Counted from the first letter of the stretch, positions 21,447 to 32,839 are shown. The stretch is DNA of 64,000 nucleotides from Gibbula magus (GCA_936450465.1 OW388291.1:75974436-76038435); one strand, 5' to 3'. A program made the numbers and translations. Notes: generated from the sequence alone by a model not told the origin.

Positions 21447-22718
21447 CTGTGTGGACACACAGATTTTAAAATTGTTATTGTCATAGAACTTCTGCCAAGG
21501 ACAACTTACTGTCTATGTCCGTTAGCAGATATAGGCAGAAGACCCACATGAGGTGTAAAATCGTTAACAATTTTACTTTAAATTGAAACGATCAGCCAAT
21601 GTAATGGCTGTCTTGTCTGTTTTGATTAGGTTTTCCCCATTATTAATAGATTAATAGTGTGCTCCTTGTATATGTAGTACGACATATGGACTTTTCTACC
21701 AGATAATTTCACGGAGTGTGTGAAGGTACCACATTCAGCGTAACCGTAATCTGTTTGCCCAACTGTGAGACAAGGGAGGTAACTCTGTGAAGTACGTCGT
21801 AACTTGGTATAGGCACGTGACCTAGAATAATATCCCTAGTCAACATGACCAGTCCTGACCAATGGGCATCCGACATATGTGAGTGGCGAGATCATAAATA
21901 AGTTGTATGCTTTTCTTGAGGGTAATACAGTCTGATGTACAATTTGACATGTCAATAAAAAATACAATACGTATGATCATTTTAATTTTACTGCCAATGA
22001 TTAATTAACGGATACCATTTGAACGACCATGACCATTTATTCACTTGTCTTGACTGAAATGCAAACACTGTCATGGGAAGTTTGTTTCCAAACTATGCAG
22101 CATTTATTTGGAAAATAAGTATGTAAATAAAATCCCATAAAATAGCTGATTGAACTGTTTTAAACCCTGCATACCGCGAAAGTCATTATTTAACATCAAC
22201 TGATCGTTATGCCATACCTTTTCTTGGTGAGGAGCTATTACTATGGCAAGTGAGATACATGAAATGTATTAATTACTGTGAGACTCAAGGGAACAGGGAC
22301 TTGTATTGTCAAAAAACTAGCGACTAGAAAACATAATGAAGTTTACGATTCGAGGCCCTTATACTATAAAAAGGTAAGAGAATGTAACGAGGTCAACAAC
22401 TAATGTATGTTAAAAAATATTTCAGAATGTTGTCATCATATTATCTTTCAATATTACATAGGTCACAGCCAATGCAATACATTAAATTACATACAGTAAA
22501 TCTTAGAACATAAAAATCGAACGCATATTTAGAAAGGTATGAATTTTCAAAGTTTTAAATATTAACATATTACTGAAGTGAGCCACGAACATAACCAACC
22601 AAATTGAACCCAAATATTTAAAAAAATACAAAATCGCTTAACATATCCTTTCAGTTAAAAGTAAGCTCTGTAATTGGTGCATCACACAACACAATAATTA
22701 TTGAATTACATATATATA
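21447..22718. other. 3' flank of gene 1
   Basis: It aligns with 48471-49480 downstream of gene 2 for about 1 kb. AATAAA at 21954-21959 is a candidate polyadenylation signal; the matching site after gene 2 reads ATTAAA (48992-48997). From about 22441 the sequence switches to a stretch homologous to 2361-2515 of the spacer module, so the Crypton part of that module is missing here. No gene was seen. Confidence 0.55.
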
Positions 22719-23029
22719 TACAAAGAAAAAAGTTAAGCACCCCCTGATATTTTCATATAGCTAAATGTCGGAAACAAGTAACCTCTGCTATGACCCTAAA
22801 GTAGTCTCAGATTAAGATAGAACAGCAATCTGGCAAGACAGAAACGCAACAAAATGTAGCTGTTATCATTATTTAATAACGGTGACGTCATGTTTACACA
22901 GCTACTGTTTTTACCATGAAACAATGTCCACAAAAGTATGGAGCTGCAAGTATAACAAAACACATTCGCATTGGTATTGTCACTTCTAAATGTTCTTAGT
23001 AGACCCTAGTGTACATGTTCAACAAGTAG

Positions 23030-23800
23030 TTGTCACTAAGGTGACATGATCCCCCACCGCAAATTAAAACTTCAAATTTGAAAAATAATGTCAAGATCAG
23101 CAAAATTTACTGTCGAACATGTCGAAAAATTCAAAGTTCGACCGTGACCTTGAGAATAATGTAACGGTCAAAATCTAATCAGCTCGTCGTCTTCCCTAGG
23201 CGGTGCTTTGGATAAGATATGATGGAAATCTGGTGAATGGTTTTTGAGATACCCCACTGACAAGCTGTACATGTACATTAACATGTAAAACAATTCAAAT
23301 TTCCACTGTGACCTTGAGAATAACGTAAAGGTCACCAAAATCTACTCAGCCCGTCGTCTCTCCTAGGAGGTGCTTTGGATAAGATATGATTGAAATCCGA
23401 TGAATGGTTCTTGAGATATCCCGCTGACAATCTTTACATGTACATTAACATGTCGAAAAATTCCACTGTGACCTTGAGAATAATGTCAAGGTCACCAAAA
23501 TCCAATCAGCCTGTCATCTTTCCTTGGAGAAGCTATGTGTAAAATATGAAGAGAATCCAGTGAATGTTTCTTGAGATATCCCGCTGACAGGGATAAAATG
23601 ACAGTCTCATTGTGACCTTGACATGAAGGTCAAGGTCACAACCCTCTGTAGCAACATTACTCTCCCTATGATGAACCCATATCCAAAATATAAAAAGTAT
23701 CAAGTCAATAGTATTTGAGTTATTCCATTTCGTACGGACGGACGCAGCCGAATATTATATCCCCAGATTCGCGCTAAACGCACGGCGGTGGATAATAAGA
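23030..23800. repeat. Nested repeat with about 160-bp units, copy A
   Basis: It starts near GTAGTTGTCACTAAGGTGAC and ends near GCACGGCGGTGGATAAT. The landmark TGACCTTGAGAATAA recurs at about 23145, 23309 and 23469, giving 160-164 bp units that also share GGATAAGATATGATGG and TTACATGTACATTAACATG. It sits next to the transposase remnant. The GGTGACATGATCCCCC / ATTATATCCCC ends suggest a separate element. A terminal fragment of it occurs at 1014-1097. Confidence 0.75.
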
Positions 23801-23804
23801 ATGA

Positions 23805-24290
23805 TCAGCCACGTACCCGGATGACACACTGAACCCTACGTCTCATGCCTCCACTCAGACGTCGGATCTGTTCTTGTGTCAATAACATCCACTCAGCGTG
23901 CAGAGTTGCCTCCAACTCATGTAAATTCTGTACTGGAGGGTTCCGAGCCTGGAGTCGCTGCCCTAGGATATCCCACACATGCTCCATAGGGTTCAGATCT
24001 GGGCTTACCGCCGCCCAGGTTAAAGTTGTCACTGCGTTGACACACATGTAATTGACAACGGTATGTGATTGGTGAGGCCGGGCGTTGTTGTCCATTTACT
24101 GTGGTCGTGTAGCAAGTGCATGGTTATCGAAATGAGGAACAATGACCCGCTGTAGCACGTCCCGAATGTATTGAGCCCCGTTAAGTTGCCCCTGATGGTG
24201 ACCAAATCCAGATTCCACTGTTGTCTGTCCAAACACCATACAAAACGTGCACGTTCAAGATGGTCTCTCTCACACACACACATACATACA
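23805..24290 (-). pseudogene. Tc1-like (family b) transposase C-terminal part, copy A
   Basis: The minus-strand reading includes the second catalytic Asp in MDNNARPH and the third acidic residue in SPDLNPMEHVWDILG, followed by EQIRRLSGGMRRR. Upstream in other frames lie ERARFVWCL and WNLDLVTIRGNL, matching the segment before the second Asp, so at least one frameshift separates them. The N-terminal half is not in this copy. Confidence 0.9.
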
Positions 24291-24793
24291 TAAGCCCTGT
24301 TTATACGGCGAGCGTTTGCATATGAGTAAAGCATTACACATATGCAAATTTGCTGATATGAGCAAACTTCGCCGTATGGACGCATTTGCACATATGTATA
24401 TTTTACTACCGTAAGCAAATTTTTCACTACCGTAAGCAAATTTGCACCTAGTCAGGGGCAGGTGCAAATTTTTACTACCGTGAGTAAATATGGTATTTTT
24501 ACTTTCTAGTTAAAGTTCGTCGTATACAGACATAGTGACTTCACACAGGTTGAGAACATATATTAGATAACTTTAGAAACTCTTAATATTGTTTTTCAAA
24601 TTCTATACATATATATATATATATATAGCATTATCTCCTTCTTGACCTTCGAAATCAATCTGACTATCCGATTTTCATTATATAATTAGGGCGAAATAGT
24701 CAAAACAATGTTGATAGATATAAATTAATGTCATTTATTTAGTTTACATCTAAGAAATATTAATTGGTATGTTTTAGGAATTCTCTTTTCATA
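24290..24793. other. Right part of duplication A, repeat-like, no gene
   Basis: It contains a CA/CATA microsatellite stretch, then AT-rich blocks with recurrent TTTGCATATG / CATATGCAAATTTGC and TTTACTACCGTAAGCAAATTT motifs (Oct-like octamers and short inverted repeats), and a short (TA)n near 24607-24627. It looks like a further element nested in Tc1 family b. Confidence 0.5.
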
Positions 24794-25095
24794 CAAACTC
24801 AGGGGCAAAGAAACTATACCAAAATATCTTATGTTTTCAAAAGTTGAAACTAGTTTTTCAAATCGATTTTTTATTATCAAACTATGTCAAAACAACGCAA
24901 CTTCATATTTACCGAGAAAAAATTCATGCCTCTAACCAAATATGGACTTTGTCACACGTTTTTCGAACAAAATGGTTTGCACGTGCATCACGTTAATATG
25001 GTACCAAACTGTATAAAAACCACGAATCTGCATGCTTTAGACCTCAGTTGTAACGAACACAACAAGTGACATGCCGAGACTTACAAAAGAGGAAC
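24794..25095 (+). mobile_element. Terminal fragment of Tc1 family a at the duplication junction
   Basis: It begins at a TA with CAAACTCAGGGGCAAAGAAA, carries the 5' untranslated part and stops just after the first transposase codons (CATGCCGAGACTTA ... GAGGAAC). It matches the right end of the full element at 10914-12442 in reverse. About 35 bp of other sequence separates it from duplication B. Confidence 0.9.
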
Positions 25096-25397
25096 AAAAA
25101 CAGTCCTAGGCCCATGGCCTACAAGGGTTTGATAAATTATGATGTCACCCGAACAAACTGAATGTTATAACATATTTATCTTACCGCATGTAAACAAAGA
25201 ACAATTTTGACAGAAAACAGCTGATCGATCGACAAACTATACTTGTGTCACGTGACATGGAATGATGTACATGGATGCATGCTTTATTCATGATACGGGA
25301 TATAAAACATGTATCACCCTCCGTAAGATTTATCAACCCGTATGACAGTGTTTATTGATATTTGTTAATTGTCACGTGGACCAATCAGGGATCATTA

Positions 25398-25843
25398 TTA
25401 CATGAGATAGGATATTATCTTCTTTAGGTATTGCCTGTATCTATCTTGTAGAGTAATACAAATATGTTTTCTTTTTGTTCTCACGCGAATGATTGGATGT
25501 TTTGAATCTTGCCGCTGCATGAGCACTGTCCTTTTTCTAGAGATTGGATTTGTTTTGAGGTGAGGGTTCCTGATGGATGAGCAATGTTCCAGTACTGATC
25601 TCACAAGAGATTGATAAGCTGTAGATTTAAGGTATCTAGGGTATTGACGTAGGTTACGTCTCACGGAACCGAGAGTAAAGTTAGATTTATTGATACTTTT
25701 ATTTATATGAGTGTGCAACTTATTACTGATGATCTATCCTATGTAAGGGTTATTATTTACTACTTCTAGGATGGTATTATCAAGTTGGTAAGATGCATTT
25801 CCTTCCACGACAACCACTGTGTCTGTGTTGTTAAGAATGATTT
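25398..25843 (-). pseudogene. LINE reverse transcriptase C-terminal fragment, copy B
   Basis: It is the duplicated copy of the fragment at 20565-21010, with the same landmarks (THINKSINKSNFTLGSVRRN, SLVRSVLEHCSSI) and the same upstream in-frame stop. Trp is lost in the SSIWDP motif here (SSIRNP). It is non-functional. Confidence 0.85.
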
Positions 25844-26165
25844 ATCCACATTAACAATTCATTATTCACAACATAACTATTATAAATAATAATTTCTTAT
25901 AGTGGACGGAGTTGAAAGTGAAGTTAGCTTATTGTTTCTTATCAAACATGTCCATGATATATATTATATGATGTCATGCGTCATGGTTAAGAGTTGGGAT
26001 CCTCACGAGTTATTGTGATTCTCAAGATACGTCATAAGATGACTGCAGATGATGATTACTCATGCAAAATAGAAGGCAGTTCTATTGTAATACTAGTATA
26101 AGTAAAAAAAGGTTTCTCGTATATCGTATCGTATACACAATCTCAATTGGACATCATTTTGACAG

Positions 26166-26279
26166 GTAACCTGGAACGAAGAGGAGCTGGGAATGTACCC
26201 TGTGATGAGGAACATCAGCGTGAACAGACTCCTCATAGAAGGAACGGGTGACATTACGTCAGCTCAAATCGACAACTGA
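26166..26279 (+). CDS. Duplicate terminal exon of gene 1
   Basis: It has the same acceptor (CATTTTGACAG), length (114 nt) and stop as the exon at 21333. The reading is VTWNEEELGMYP instead of GVYP, and the rest of the protein sequence is identical. It stays in frame with exon 4, so it could be used as an alternative last exon if the first terminal exon and its poly(A) site are skipped. It may equally be an unused by-product of the 4.4-kb duplication. Confidence 0.6.
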   Translation, partial: VTWNEEELGMYPVMRNISVNRLLIEGTGDITSAQIDN

Positions 26280-27550
26280 CTGTGTGGACACACAGATTTT
26301 AAAATTGTTTTTGTCATAGAACTTCTGCCAAGGACAACTTACTGTCTGTGTCCGTTAGCAGATACAGGCAGAAGACCCACATGAGGTGTAAAATCGTTAA
26401 CAATTTTACTTTAAATTGAAACGATCAGCCAATGTTATGGCTGTCTTGTCTGTTTCGATTAGGTTTTCCCCATTATTAATAGATTAATAGTGTGCTCCTT
26501 GTATATGTAGTACGACATATGGACTTTTCTACCAGATAATTTCACGGAGTGTGTGAAGGTACCACATTCAGCGTAACCGTAATCTGTTTGCCCAACTGTG
26601 AGACAAGGGAGGTAACTCTGTGAAGTACGTCGTAACTTGGTATAGGCACGTGACCTAGAATAATATCCCTAGTCAACATGACCAGTCCTGACCAATGGGC
26701 ATCCGACATATGTGAGTGGCGAGATCATAAATAAGTTGTATGCTTCTCTTGAGGGTAATACAGTCTGATGTACAATTTGACATGTCAATAAAAAATACAA
26801 TACGTATGATCATTTTATTTTTACTGCCGATGATTAATAAACGGATACCATTTGAACGACCATGACCATTTATTCACTTGTCTTGACTGAAATGCAAACA
26901 CTGTCATGGGAAGTTTGTTTCCAAACTATGCAGCATTTATTTGGAAAATAAGTATGTAAATAAAATCCCATAAAATAGCTGATTGAACTGTTTTAAACCC
27001 TGCATACCGCGAAAGTCAGTATTTAACGTCAACTGATCGTTATGCCATACCTTTTCTTGGTGAGGAGCTATTACTATGGCAAGTGGGATACATGAAATGT
27101 ATAAACTACTGTGAGACTCAAGGAAACAGGGACTTGTATTGTCAAAAAACTAGCGACTAGAAAACATAATGAAGTTGACGATTCGAGGCCCTTATACTAT
27201 AAAAAAGGTAAGAGAATGTAACGAGGTCAACAACTAATGTATGTTAAAAAATATTTCAGAATGTTGTCATCATATTATCTTTCAATATTACATAGGTCAC
27301 AGCCAATGCAATACATTAAATTACATACAGTAAATCTTAGGACATAAAAATCGAACGCATATTTAGAAAGGTATGAATTTTCAAAGTTTTAAATATTAGC
27401 ATATTACTGAAGTGAGCCACGAACATCACCAACCAAATTGAACCCAAATATTAAAAAAAAGACAAAATCGCTTAAAATATCCTTTCAGCTAAAAGTAAGC
27501 CCTGTAATTGGTGCATCACACAACACAATACTTATTGAATTACATATATA
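26280..27550. other. Duplicated 3' flank of gene 1
   Basis: This is the copy of 21447-22718 with few differences. It has AATAAA near 26787 and no other recognisable feature. It ends with a TA-rich stretch, the target site of Tc1 family b. Confidence 0.6.
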
Positions 27551-27867
27551 CACAAAGAAAAAAGTTAAGCACCCCCTGATATTTTCATATAGCTAAATGT
27601 CGGAAACAAGTAACCTCTGCTATGACCCTAAAGTAGTCTCAGATTATTTTTTAAGATAGAACAGCAATCTGGCAAGACAGAAACGCAACAATATGTAGCT
27701 GTTATCATTATTTAATAGCGGTGACGTCATGTTTACACAGCTACTGTTTTTACCATGAAACAATGTCCACACAAGTATGGAGCTGCAAGTGAAACAAAAC
27801 ACATTCGCATTGATATTGTCACTTCTAAATGTTCTTAGTAGACCCTAGTGTACATGTTCAACAAGTA

Positions 27868-28580
27868 GTTGTCACTAAGGTGACATGATCCCCCACCGCA
27901 AATTAAAACTTCAAATTTGAAAAATAATGTCAAGATCAGTAAAATTTACTGTCGAACATGTCGAAAAATTCAAAGTTCGACCAAAATGTAATCAGCTCGT
28001 CGTCTTCCCTAGGCGGTGCTTTGGATAAGATATGATGGAAATCTGGTGAATGGTTTTTGAGATACCCCACTGACAAGCTGTACATGTACATTAACATGTA
28101 AAACAATTCAAATTTCCACTGTGACCTTGAGAATAACGTCAAGGTCACCAAAATCTACTCAGCCCGTCGTCTTCCCTAGGAGGTGCTTTGGATAAGATAT
28201 GATTGAAATCCGATGAATGGTTCTTGAGATATCCCGCTGACAAGCTTTACATGTACATTAACATGTCGAAAAATTCCACTGTGACCTTGAGAATAATGTC
28301 AAGGTCACCAAAATCCATTCAGCCTGTCATCTTTCCTTGGAGAAACTATGTGTAAAATATGAAGAGAATCCAGTGAATGTTTCTTGAGATATCCCGCTGA
28401 CAGGGATAACATGAAGGTCAAGGTCACAACCCTCTGTAGCAACATTACTCTCCCTATGATGAACCCATATGCAAAATATAAGTCAATAGTATTTGAGTTA
28501 TTCCATTTCGTACGGACGGACGCAGCCGAAAATTATATCCCCAGATTCGCGCTAAATGCACGGCGGCGGATAATAAGAAT
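27868..28580. repeat. Nested repeat with about 160-bp units, copy B
   Basis: It is the counterpart of 23030-23800, with the first unit shortened: CAAAGTTCGACC joins directly to AAAATGTAATCAGC, removing the TGACCTTGAGAATAA block. It ends at GCACGGCGGCGGATAAT. Confidence 0.75.
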
Positions 28581-28597
28581 GATCAGCCACGTACACG

Positions 28598-28990
28598 GAT
28601 GACACACTGTACCCTAATTCTCATGCCTCCACTCAGACGTCGGATCTGTTCTTGTGTCAATAACATCCACTCAGCGTGCAGAGTTGCCTCCAACTCATGT
28701 AAATTCTGTACTGGAGGGTTCCGAGCCTGGAGTCGCTGCCCTAGGATATCCCACACATGCCGCCCAGGTTAAAGTTGTCACTGCGTTAACACACATGTAA
28801 TCGACAACGGGATGTGATTGGTGAGGCCGGGCGTTGTTGTCCATTTACTGTGGTCGTGTAGCAAGTGCATGGTTATCGAAATGAGGAACAATGACCCGCT
28901 GTAGCACGTCCCGAATGTATTGAGCCCCGTTAAGTTGCCCCTGATGGTGACCAAATCCAGATTCAAGTGTTGTCTGTCCAAACACCATAC
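28598..28990 (-). pseudogene. Tc1-like (family b) transposase C-terminal part, copy B
   Basis: It is the counterpart of 23805-24290. A deletion of about 29 bp after CCCACACATGC removes the region coding for the PDLNPME motif, including the third catalytic residue that is intact in copy A. Segments with RARFVWCL and NLDLVTIRGNL remain. Confidence 0.85.
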
Positions 28991-29343
28991 AAAACGTGCA
29001 CGTTCAAGATGGTCTCTCTCACACACACATACATACATAAGCCCTGTTTATACGGCGAGCGTTTGCATATGAGTAAAGCATTACACATATGCAAATTTGC
29101 TGATATGAGCAAACTTCGCCGTATGGACGCATTTGCACATATGTATATTTTACTACCGTAAGCAAATTTTTCACTACCGTAAGCAAATTTGCTAGTCAGG
29201 GGCAGGTGCAAATTTTTACTACTGTAAGTAAATATGGTATTTTTACTTTCTAGTAAAAGTTCGTCGTATACAGACATAGTGACTTCACACAGGTTGAGAA
29301 CATATATTAGATAACTTTAGAAACTCTTAATATTGTTTTTCAA

Positions 29344-29347
<4 letters not shown>

Positions 29348-29394
<47 letters not shown>

Positions 29395-29395
29395 C
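29348..29395. repeat. (TA)n microsatellite
   Basis: An uninterrupted TA run of about 45 bp; the matching place in copy A (about 24607-24627) has only about 20 bp. Confidence 0.95.
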
Positions 29396-29689
29396 ATTAT
29401 CTCCTTCTTGACCTTCGAAATCAATCTGACTATCCGATTTTCATTATATAATTAGGGCGAAATAGTCAAAACAATGTTGACAGATATAAATTAATGTCAT
29501 TTATTTAGTTTACATCTAATAAATATTAATTGGTTTTAGGAATTCTCTTTTCATATATTAAAATAGTTGGAAGCCCATTTGCATAGGCAGACATTAAACA
29601 CATATGAACGCATAGCAAATTTACTTTTACTCACATGTGTATATTACTACCAAAAGCAATTTTGCATATGTACAATGTACATTTGTACA

Positions 29690-30150
29690 TTTGTATAGCG
29701 CCAATATCCAGCTAGGCTAAGCTGCTCAAAGGCGCTCTGTTTGTACATGTCACTGTTTAACGACACTCTTTGTCCATTTGGAGTATGCAACTTTTGCAGC
29801 CACTAGGCGCACCAAGTTAAATCACCTTGCTCATCCTTACGAGGTACCCATTCATAGCTGGGTGAACTAGGACACATAGTCACAGTATTTTGTCCAAGGA
29901 TACTGCACGTTGCTGTACCTGCAACTAGGTGTCTGCACGTATTCATGTGGCCACCATCTGGTCATTTACCAATGGATTCGTGGGTTCTTTTAAGTGCACA
30001 GGGTTGTGTACTGTACACTAGGGGTTGTGACAACACTGAAAGAGTCCGCACACAGAGTTGACTCCAAGGTTTTTACACCTCGAACCCGGCACCTCAAGCT
30101 CGCTGGATTGCTAACCTGACGCCTTTGCCGACTCGGCCACCGTGCCCCCT
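29690..30150 (-). mobile_element. tRNA-derived SINE (about 460 bp) inside Tc1 family b
   Basis: On the minus strand the head reads GGGGGCACGGTGGCCGAGTC (A box TGGCCGAGTCGG) and about 50 bp later CCGGGTTCGAG (B box), as in a Leu/Ser-type tRNA. The body continues to a tail with GGCGCTATACAAATGTAC and further ACAAATGTAC repeats. Pol III promoter boxes in this layout define a SINE; it is not a functional tRNA gene because no acceptor stem closes. Confidence 0.75.
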
Positions 30151-30163
30151 CAACAAGGGACGT

Positions 30164-30511
30164 TTAATTATCCTTTTTGTTTTTAGTCCTGTCGATTTTA
30201 GGCGATTCCTGACCGTTCTGGTGCTGATAGTTTGATTTGGTAACCACAGACATTTCAGCTGAGGACTTGTCAGGAAGGGTTCTCGGTGTACATGTCGAAG
30301 AACGTGCCGGCCCTCGAGGTGTAGTGACAGTAGGTCTTCCAGACCTTAGACGGTCCATTGTACTTCCCGTCTGCGCATGCATCCGGACTAAACAACTAAC
30401 AACATTGTAATGGTAGCCCAGATCTCGTCCTATCGCCTTATAGGACATTCCTGCAGAGTGCATACCAATAATTTGATTTCTGAGATCCATTGACAATCGT
30501 CCTCGTGCCAT
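30164..30511 (-). pseudogene. Tc1-like (family b) transposase N-terminal part
   Basis: It reads MARGRLSMDLRNQIIGMHSA, then an SYKAIGRDLGYHYNVVSCLV helix-turn-helix segment and the SGRPTVTTPRGPA linker typical of Tc1 DNA-binding domains. The frame then departs from the family. The rest of the protein lies more than 1 kb away beyond the SINE. Confidence 0.8.
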
Positions 30512-30776
30512 GTTCAATAGATTTGCAACGTTACGTACCACCAAATGAGTTTAACCGTACTGCCTTGTGTGATATTCGAGCGTAGCATGTTGCCCGTGCA
30601 TGCCTCGAACATGTAGACACGACTGTCATGCATCACTGGTGGGAACGTATCGCACAAACACTCTTCTCATAAATGAACCTTGTTGTAACTATTTAAAATA
30701 TTCTCGAAAAGATATCATCACAAATATCAGGGGTGCTTAACTTTTTTCTTTGTGTATATATCATCAAAACAAAGAA

Positions 30777-30897
30777 CAGTCAGACCTCATTCAACCGGGC
30801 ACAATAATATTTAAAATCTTCTCTATACATTTCTAAACTGCACAACTCGGTTTCCAGACATTTTTCAACAATTGTGCGGATAAATGGGGTCTGACTG
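30777..30897. mobile_element. pogo/Tigger-style MITE remnant
   Basis: It starts CAGTCAGACCTCATTCAACC and ends GGGGTCTGACTGTA. Internal parts match the MITE at 2532-2693 (TTTAAAATCTTCTC, CTGCACAACTCGGTTTCC), with the left part shortened. It shows that this spacer is homologous to the 1-5300 module. Confidence 0.6.
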
Positions 30898-30899
30898 TA

Positions 30900-31653
30900 T
30901 ATGGATTTGTTAAGATATAACTTCGTAATTAGTCTAGTTCTTATTATTCTTCTAGGTCTGTGTTCTAATCAGACATCACTATTAAGTAATTTTAGTCTCT
31001 AGGTATTATGTTAAAGAGACCAAGGCCTAATGCTTACTGAATATACAGTGTCCCTTCATGGTTCTAAAAGCTAAATATATATTGCATACAACCTTATGGA
31101 CCAATATTGGTCAAATCTTCAATAAAATTATAGATGGTCGAGATACAGATACTGGGTATATATTTACCATTAATGTTAGCATTACACTGGTATTATTGTG
31201 ATAATACAATTTTATACTTTTATTTTAACATAATCGATCTGTACCTAATTCAAGCAATCAGTTGATGAGCACATTTAAAAGAAATATGTTTTGTATTGGA
31301 AAAGACATTAAATATTTATGAAAATATGAAGATTTGAATGAACATTTAATATAATTATAATATCATAATAATTTAATATAATTAAGTCTTTCCAAAGTAT
31401 AATGATCTATTAAAATTTAACATGGCATTATTGAAGCTGTAAAGACAAGTGATATCATCAAGTTTTAATAATAAGGATATTAAATATTGAATTAGCTCAT
31501 ACATGTTGGCTATAATCATATATGTGAAATCAAGTGAGGTATTAAATACAGTTTTAAAAATTACAAAAGTAAATTAAAGTGAAGTCCTCAATCAGTACAT
31601 TCTTGCCAAGGAGACAGAGCTCAACACCACCTGTTACAAATAAGAAATTCAAA
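30900..31653. other. Spacer upstream of gene 2
   Basis: Up to about 31080 it aligns with 2697-2870; from about 31090 it aligns with 6340-6933 upstream of gene 1. The join marks a deletion (or never-present segment) of roughly 3.5 kb relative to the window-start module, including the THAP exon and satellite. No promoter element was recognised. Confidence 0.6.
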
Positions 31654-31819
31654 ATGACAAACATAACTCTAAATGTCTCCTCTGTTCCTTGTGATGTGAT
31701 ATGTCATGCGATGTTCCAATGTGTGGCTGTAGTGAAGTTCATGGAGTGTTTAAAGCTTTGTAACATCAAAACAAACGACAGAGATGAGTCCATTGTGAAG
31801 GAAATCGCGAAAATGTTTC
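31654..31819 (+). CDS. Gene 2 exon 1: Cys-rich PAN-like segment
   Basis: It is the counterpart of 6934-7099, of equal length, ending at GTAAGT with one base over. It reads MTNITLNVSSVPCDVICHAM and further to KMF, with the same five cysteines. Here the frame stays open upstream to about 31579 (no stop before VTNKKFKMTN), so an upstream exon junction is possible. The ATG is kept because gene 1 has a stop in the matching place. Family naming is tentative. Confidence 0.65.
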
Positions 31820-32524
31820 GTAAGTAAATTGTTACATTTACTTGTATATGTTACTATAAATAAATACTTACTTCAAATTCAATATATTTTGTACAAATAG
31901 TTATATTACAACATTCAGTTATTTAAATTTTGTAAAATATATCTCTTATAAAGATTATGAAGTTTCAGTTTTCATTTGGCATAATGATGCTGAACACGAG
32001 ATGAATATATGATATGATTTGTCATCTTACCTGGTACTAATTTTTGTGCGGGGTAAACAGAGGCTAATTTTATATAAGATCACTTACCCAGGGTGTCACC
32101 ATTATTCTCTCAACCAATGTCTCAGTGTGGGACAGGGTATCATCCTTCAATCTTACAGTTCATCCAGCAATGAAGCGCGTCACCAATTCGTGTAGATAGC
32201 CACATTCGCTGTTGCTGAACTTCACTGACAGCGGTCAACTGAACTATACACAATTATTTACTTTACTTAATTTTATTACTTGAATAGTAGTATTATGTAA
32301 ATACATGAATGTGTGTTCAGTTCTCAACTAATTGAAACGGGAACTTAGGGATGACACGGCGTGAAGTTACTCTCCAAACATTCTATCCATGATTCTTTCT
32401 CAATGTATTGCAGGATATGACCACTTCGTGTCTTCTTGATTTTGTTCAATTATATTATATAAATTACTTTACGGGTTTAGCACAACTAAATAGTTTACCT
32501 GCACTCTTCCTTTCCTTTCATTAG
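31820..32524. other. Gene 2 intron 1
   Basis: It aligns throughout with gene 1 intron 1, from GTAAGT to TTTCATTAG. No other feature was seen. Confidence 0.75.
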
Positions 32525-32727
32525 TTTTGGGGGACTGTGGTAGACCAAACATCCCAAATGCAGATGTGTATCGCCTACCTAGCGATGAAGAGAATGTTGT
32601 CCGCTATAAGTGTAAGCCTGGATTCACTGTCTGTGGAGCTGTAGTGAACAACACCATACGGTGCCTACCATCGAATCTGTGGAGCCGGGTACCTGCTTCA
32701 TGCTTGCAAACTCTGTGGAAGGGCGAG
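32525..32727 (+). CDS. Gene 2 exon 2: sushi (CCP) domain
   Basis: The acceptor is TTTCATTAG and the donor GTAGGT, weaker than gene 1's GTAAGT. The encoded domain has GDCGRPNIPNADVYRLPSD, RYKCKPGFTVC, NTIRCLPSNLW and VPASC: the four canonical sushi cysteines, the conserved Trp and the same extra fifth cysteine as gene 1. It lacks three codons that gene 1 has after the GRPN motif. Amino-acid differences between the copies cluster between Cys2 and Cys3 (TVCGAVVN versus TFCSDVVD). Confidence 0.85.
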
Positions 32728-32839
32728 GTAGGTGTTCTGTCCATATCTGAATATTTAAGTTTTTAGGCTTTTAGTTCTGGCGAAGAAGACCAAAAATAGG
32801 CTATTAGGGCGCGGCCATTGATGCCCTAGGACTCTATAC

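Larger units (their letters stand above)
20288..24793. repeat. 4.5-kb tandem duplication, copy A
   Basis: Copy A aligns along its length with 25131-29555 (offset about 4843 bp) with scattered substitutions and small indels. It contains the right arm of the palindrome, a LINE RT fragment, exon 5 of gene 1 and its 3' flank, and the left three fifths or so of Tc1 family b. On the right it is cut off by a Tc1 family a fragment at 24794. Confidence 0.95.
22719..24793 (-). mobile_element. Tc1-like element family b, truncated copy in duplication A
   Basis: It begins with CAAAGAAAAAAGTTAAGCAC, the terminal repeat of the complete element at 27551-30754, and has the same nested repeat and transposase C-terminal region. 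Its N-terminal half and the other terminus are missing because the duplicated block ends at 24793. Confidence 0.85.
25131..29555. repeat. 4.4-kb tandem duplication, copy B
   Basis: It starts ACAAGGGTTTGATAAATTATG as copy A does at 20288, and is similar to TTCTCTTTTCATA at its end. It differs by small indels, including a loss of about 29 bp in the Tc1 transposase region, a loss of about 27 bp in the nested repeat, and a longer (TA)n. Unlike copy A, its Tc1 family b sequence continues past the duplicated block to a complete right end. Confidence 0.95.
27551..30754 (-). mobile_element. Tc1-like element family b, complete ends, with nested insertions (3.2 kb)
   Basis: The left terminus CACAAAGAAAAAAGTTAAGC and the right terminus, reversed, share the same sequence through GCACCCC and TGATAT. 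TA dinucleotides flank both sides. The element is about twice the normal Tc1 length because of nested material: the 160-bp-unit repeat, the octamer-rich block with (TA)n, and a SINE (29690-30150). Transposase N- and C-terminal parts lie on the minus strand on either side of these. Confidence 0.85.

Noticed and set aside
29690..30150. Functional tRNA gene
   Set aside because: A and B boxes are present but the acceptor stem does not close and a long SINE body follows; the same reasoning applies at 35914-35995 and 43799-44102.
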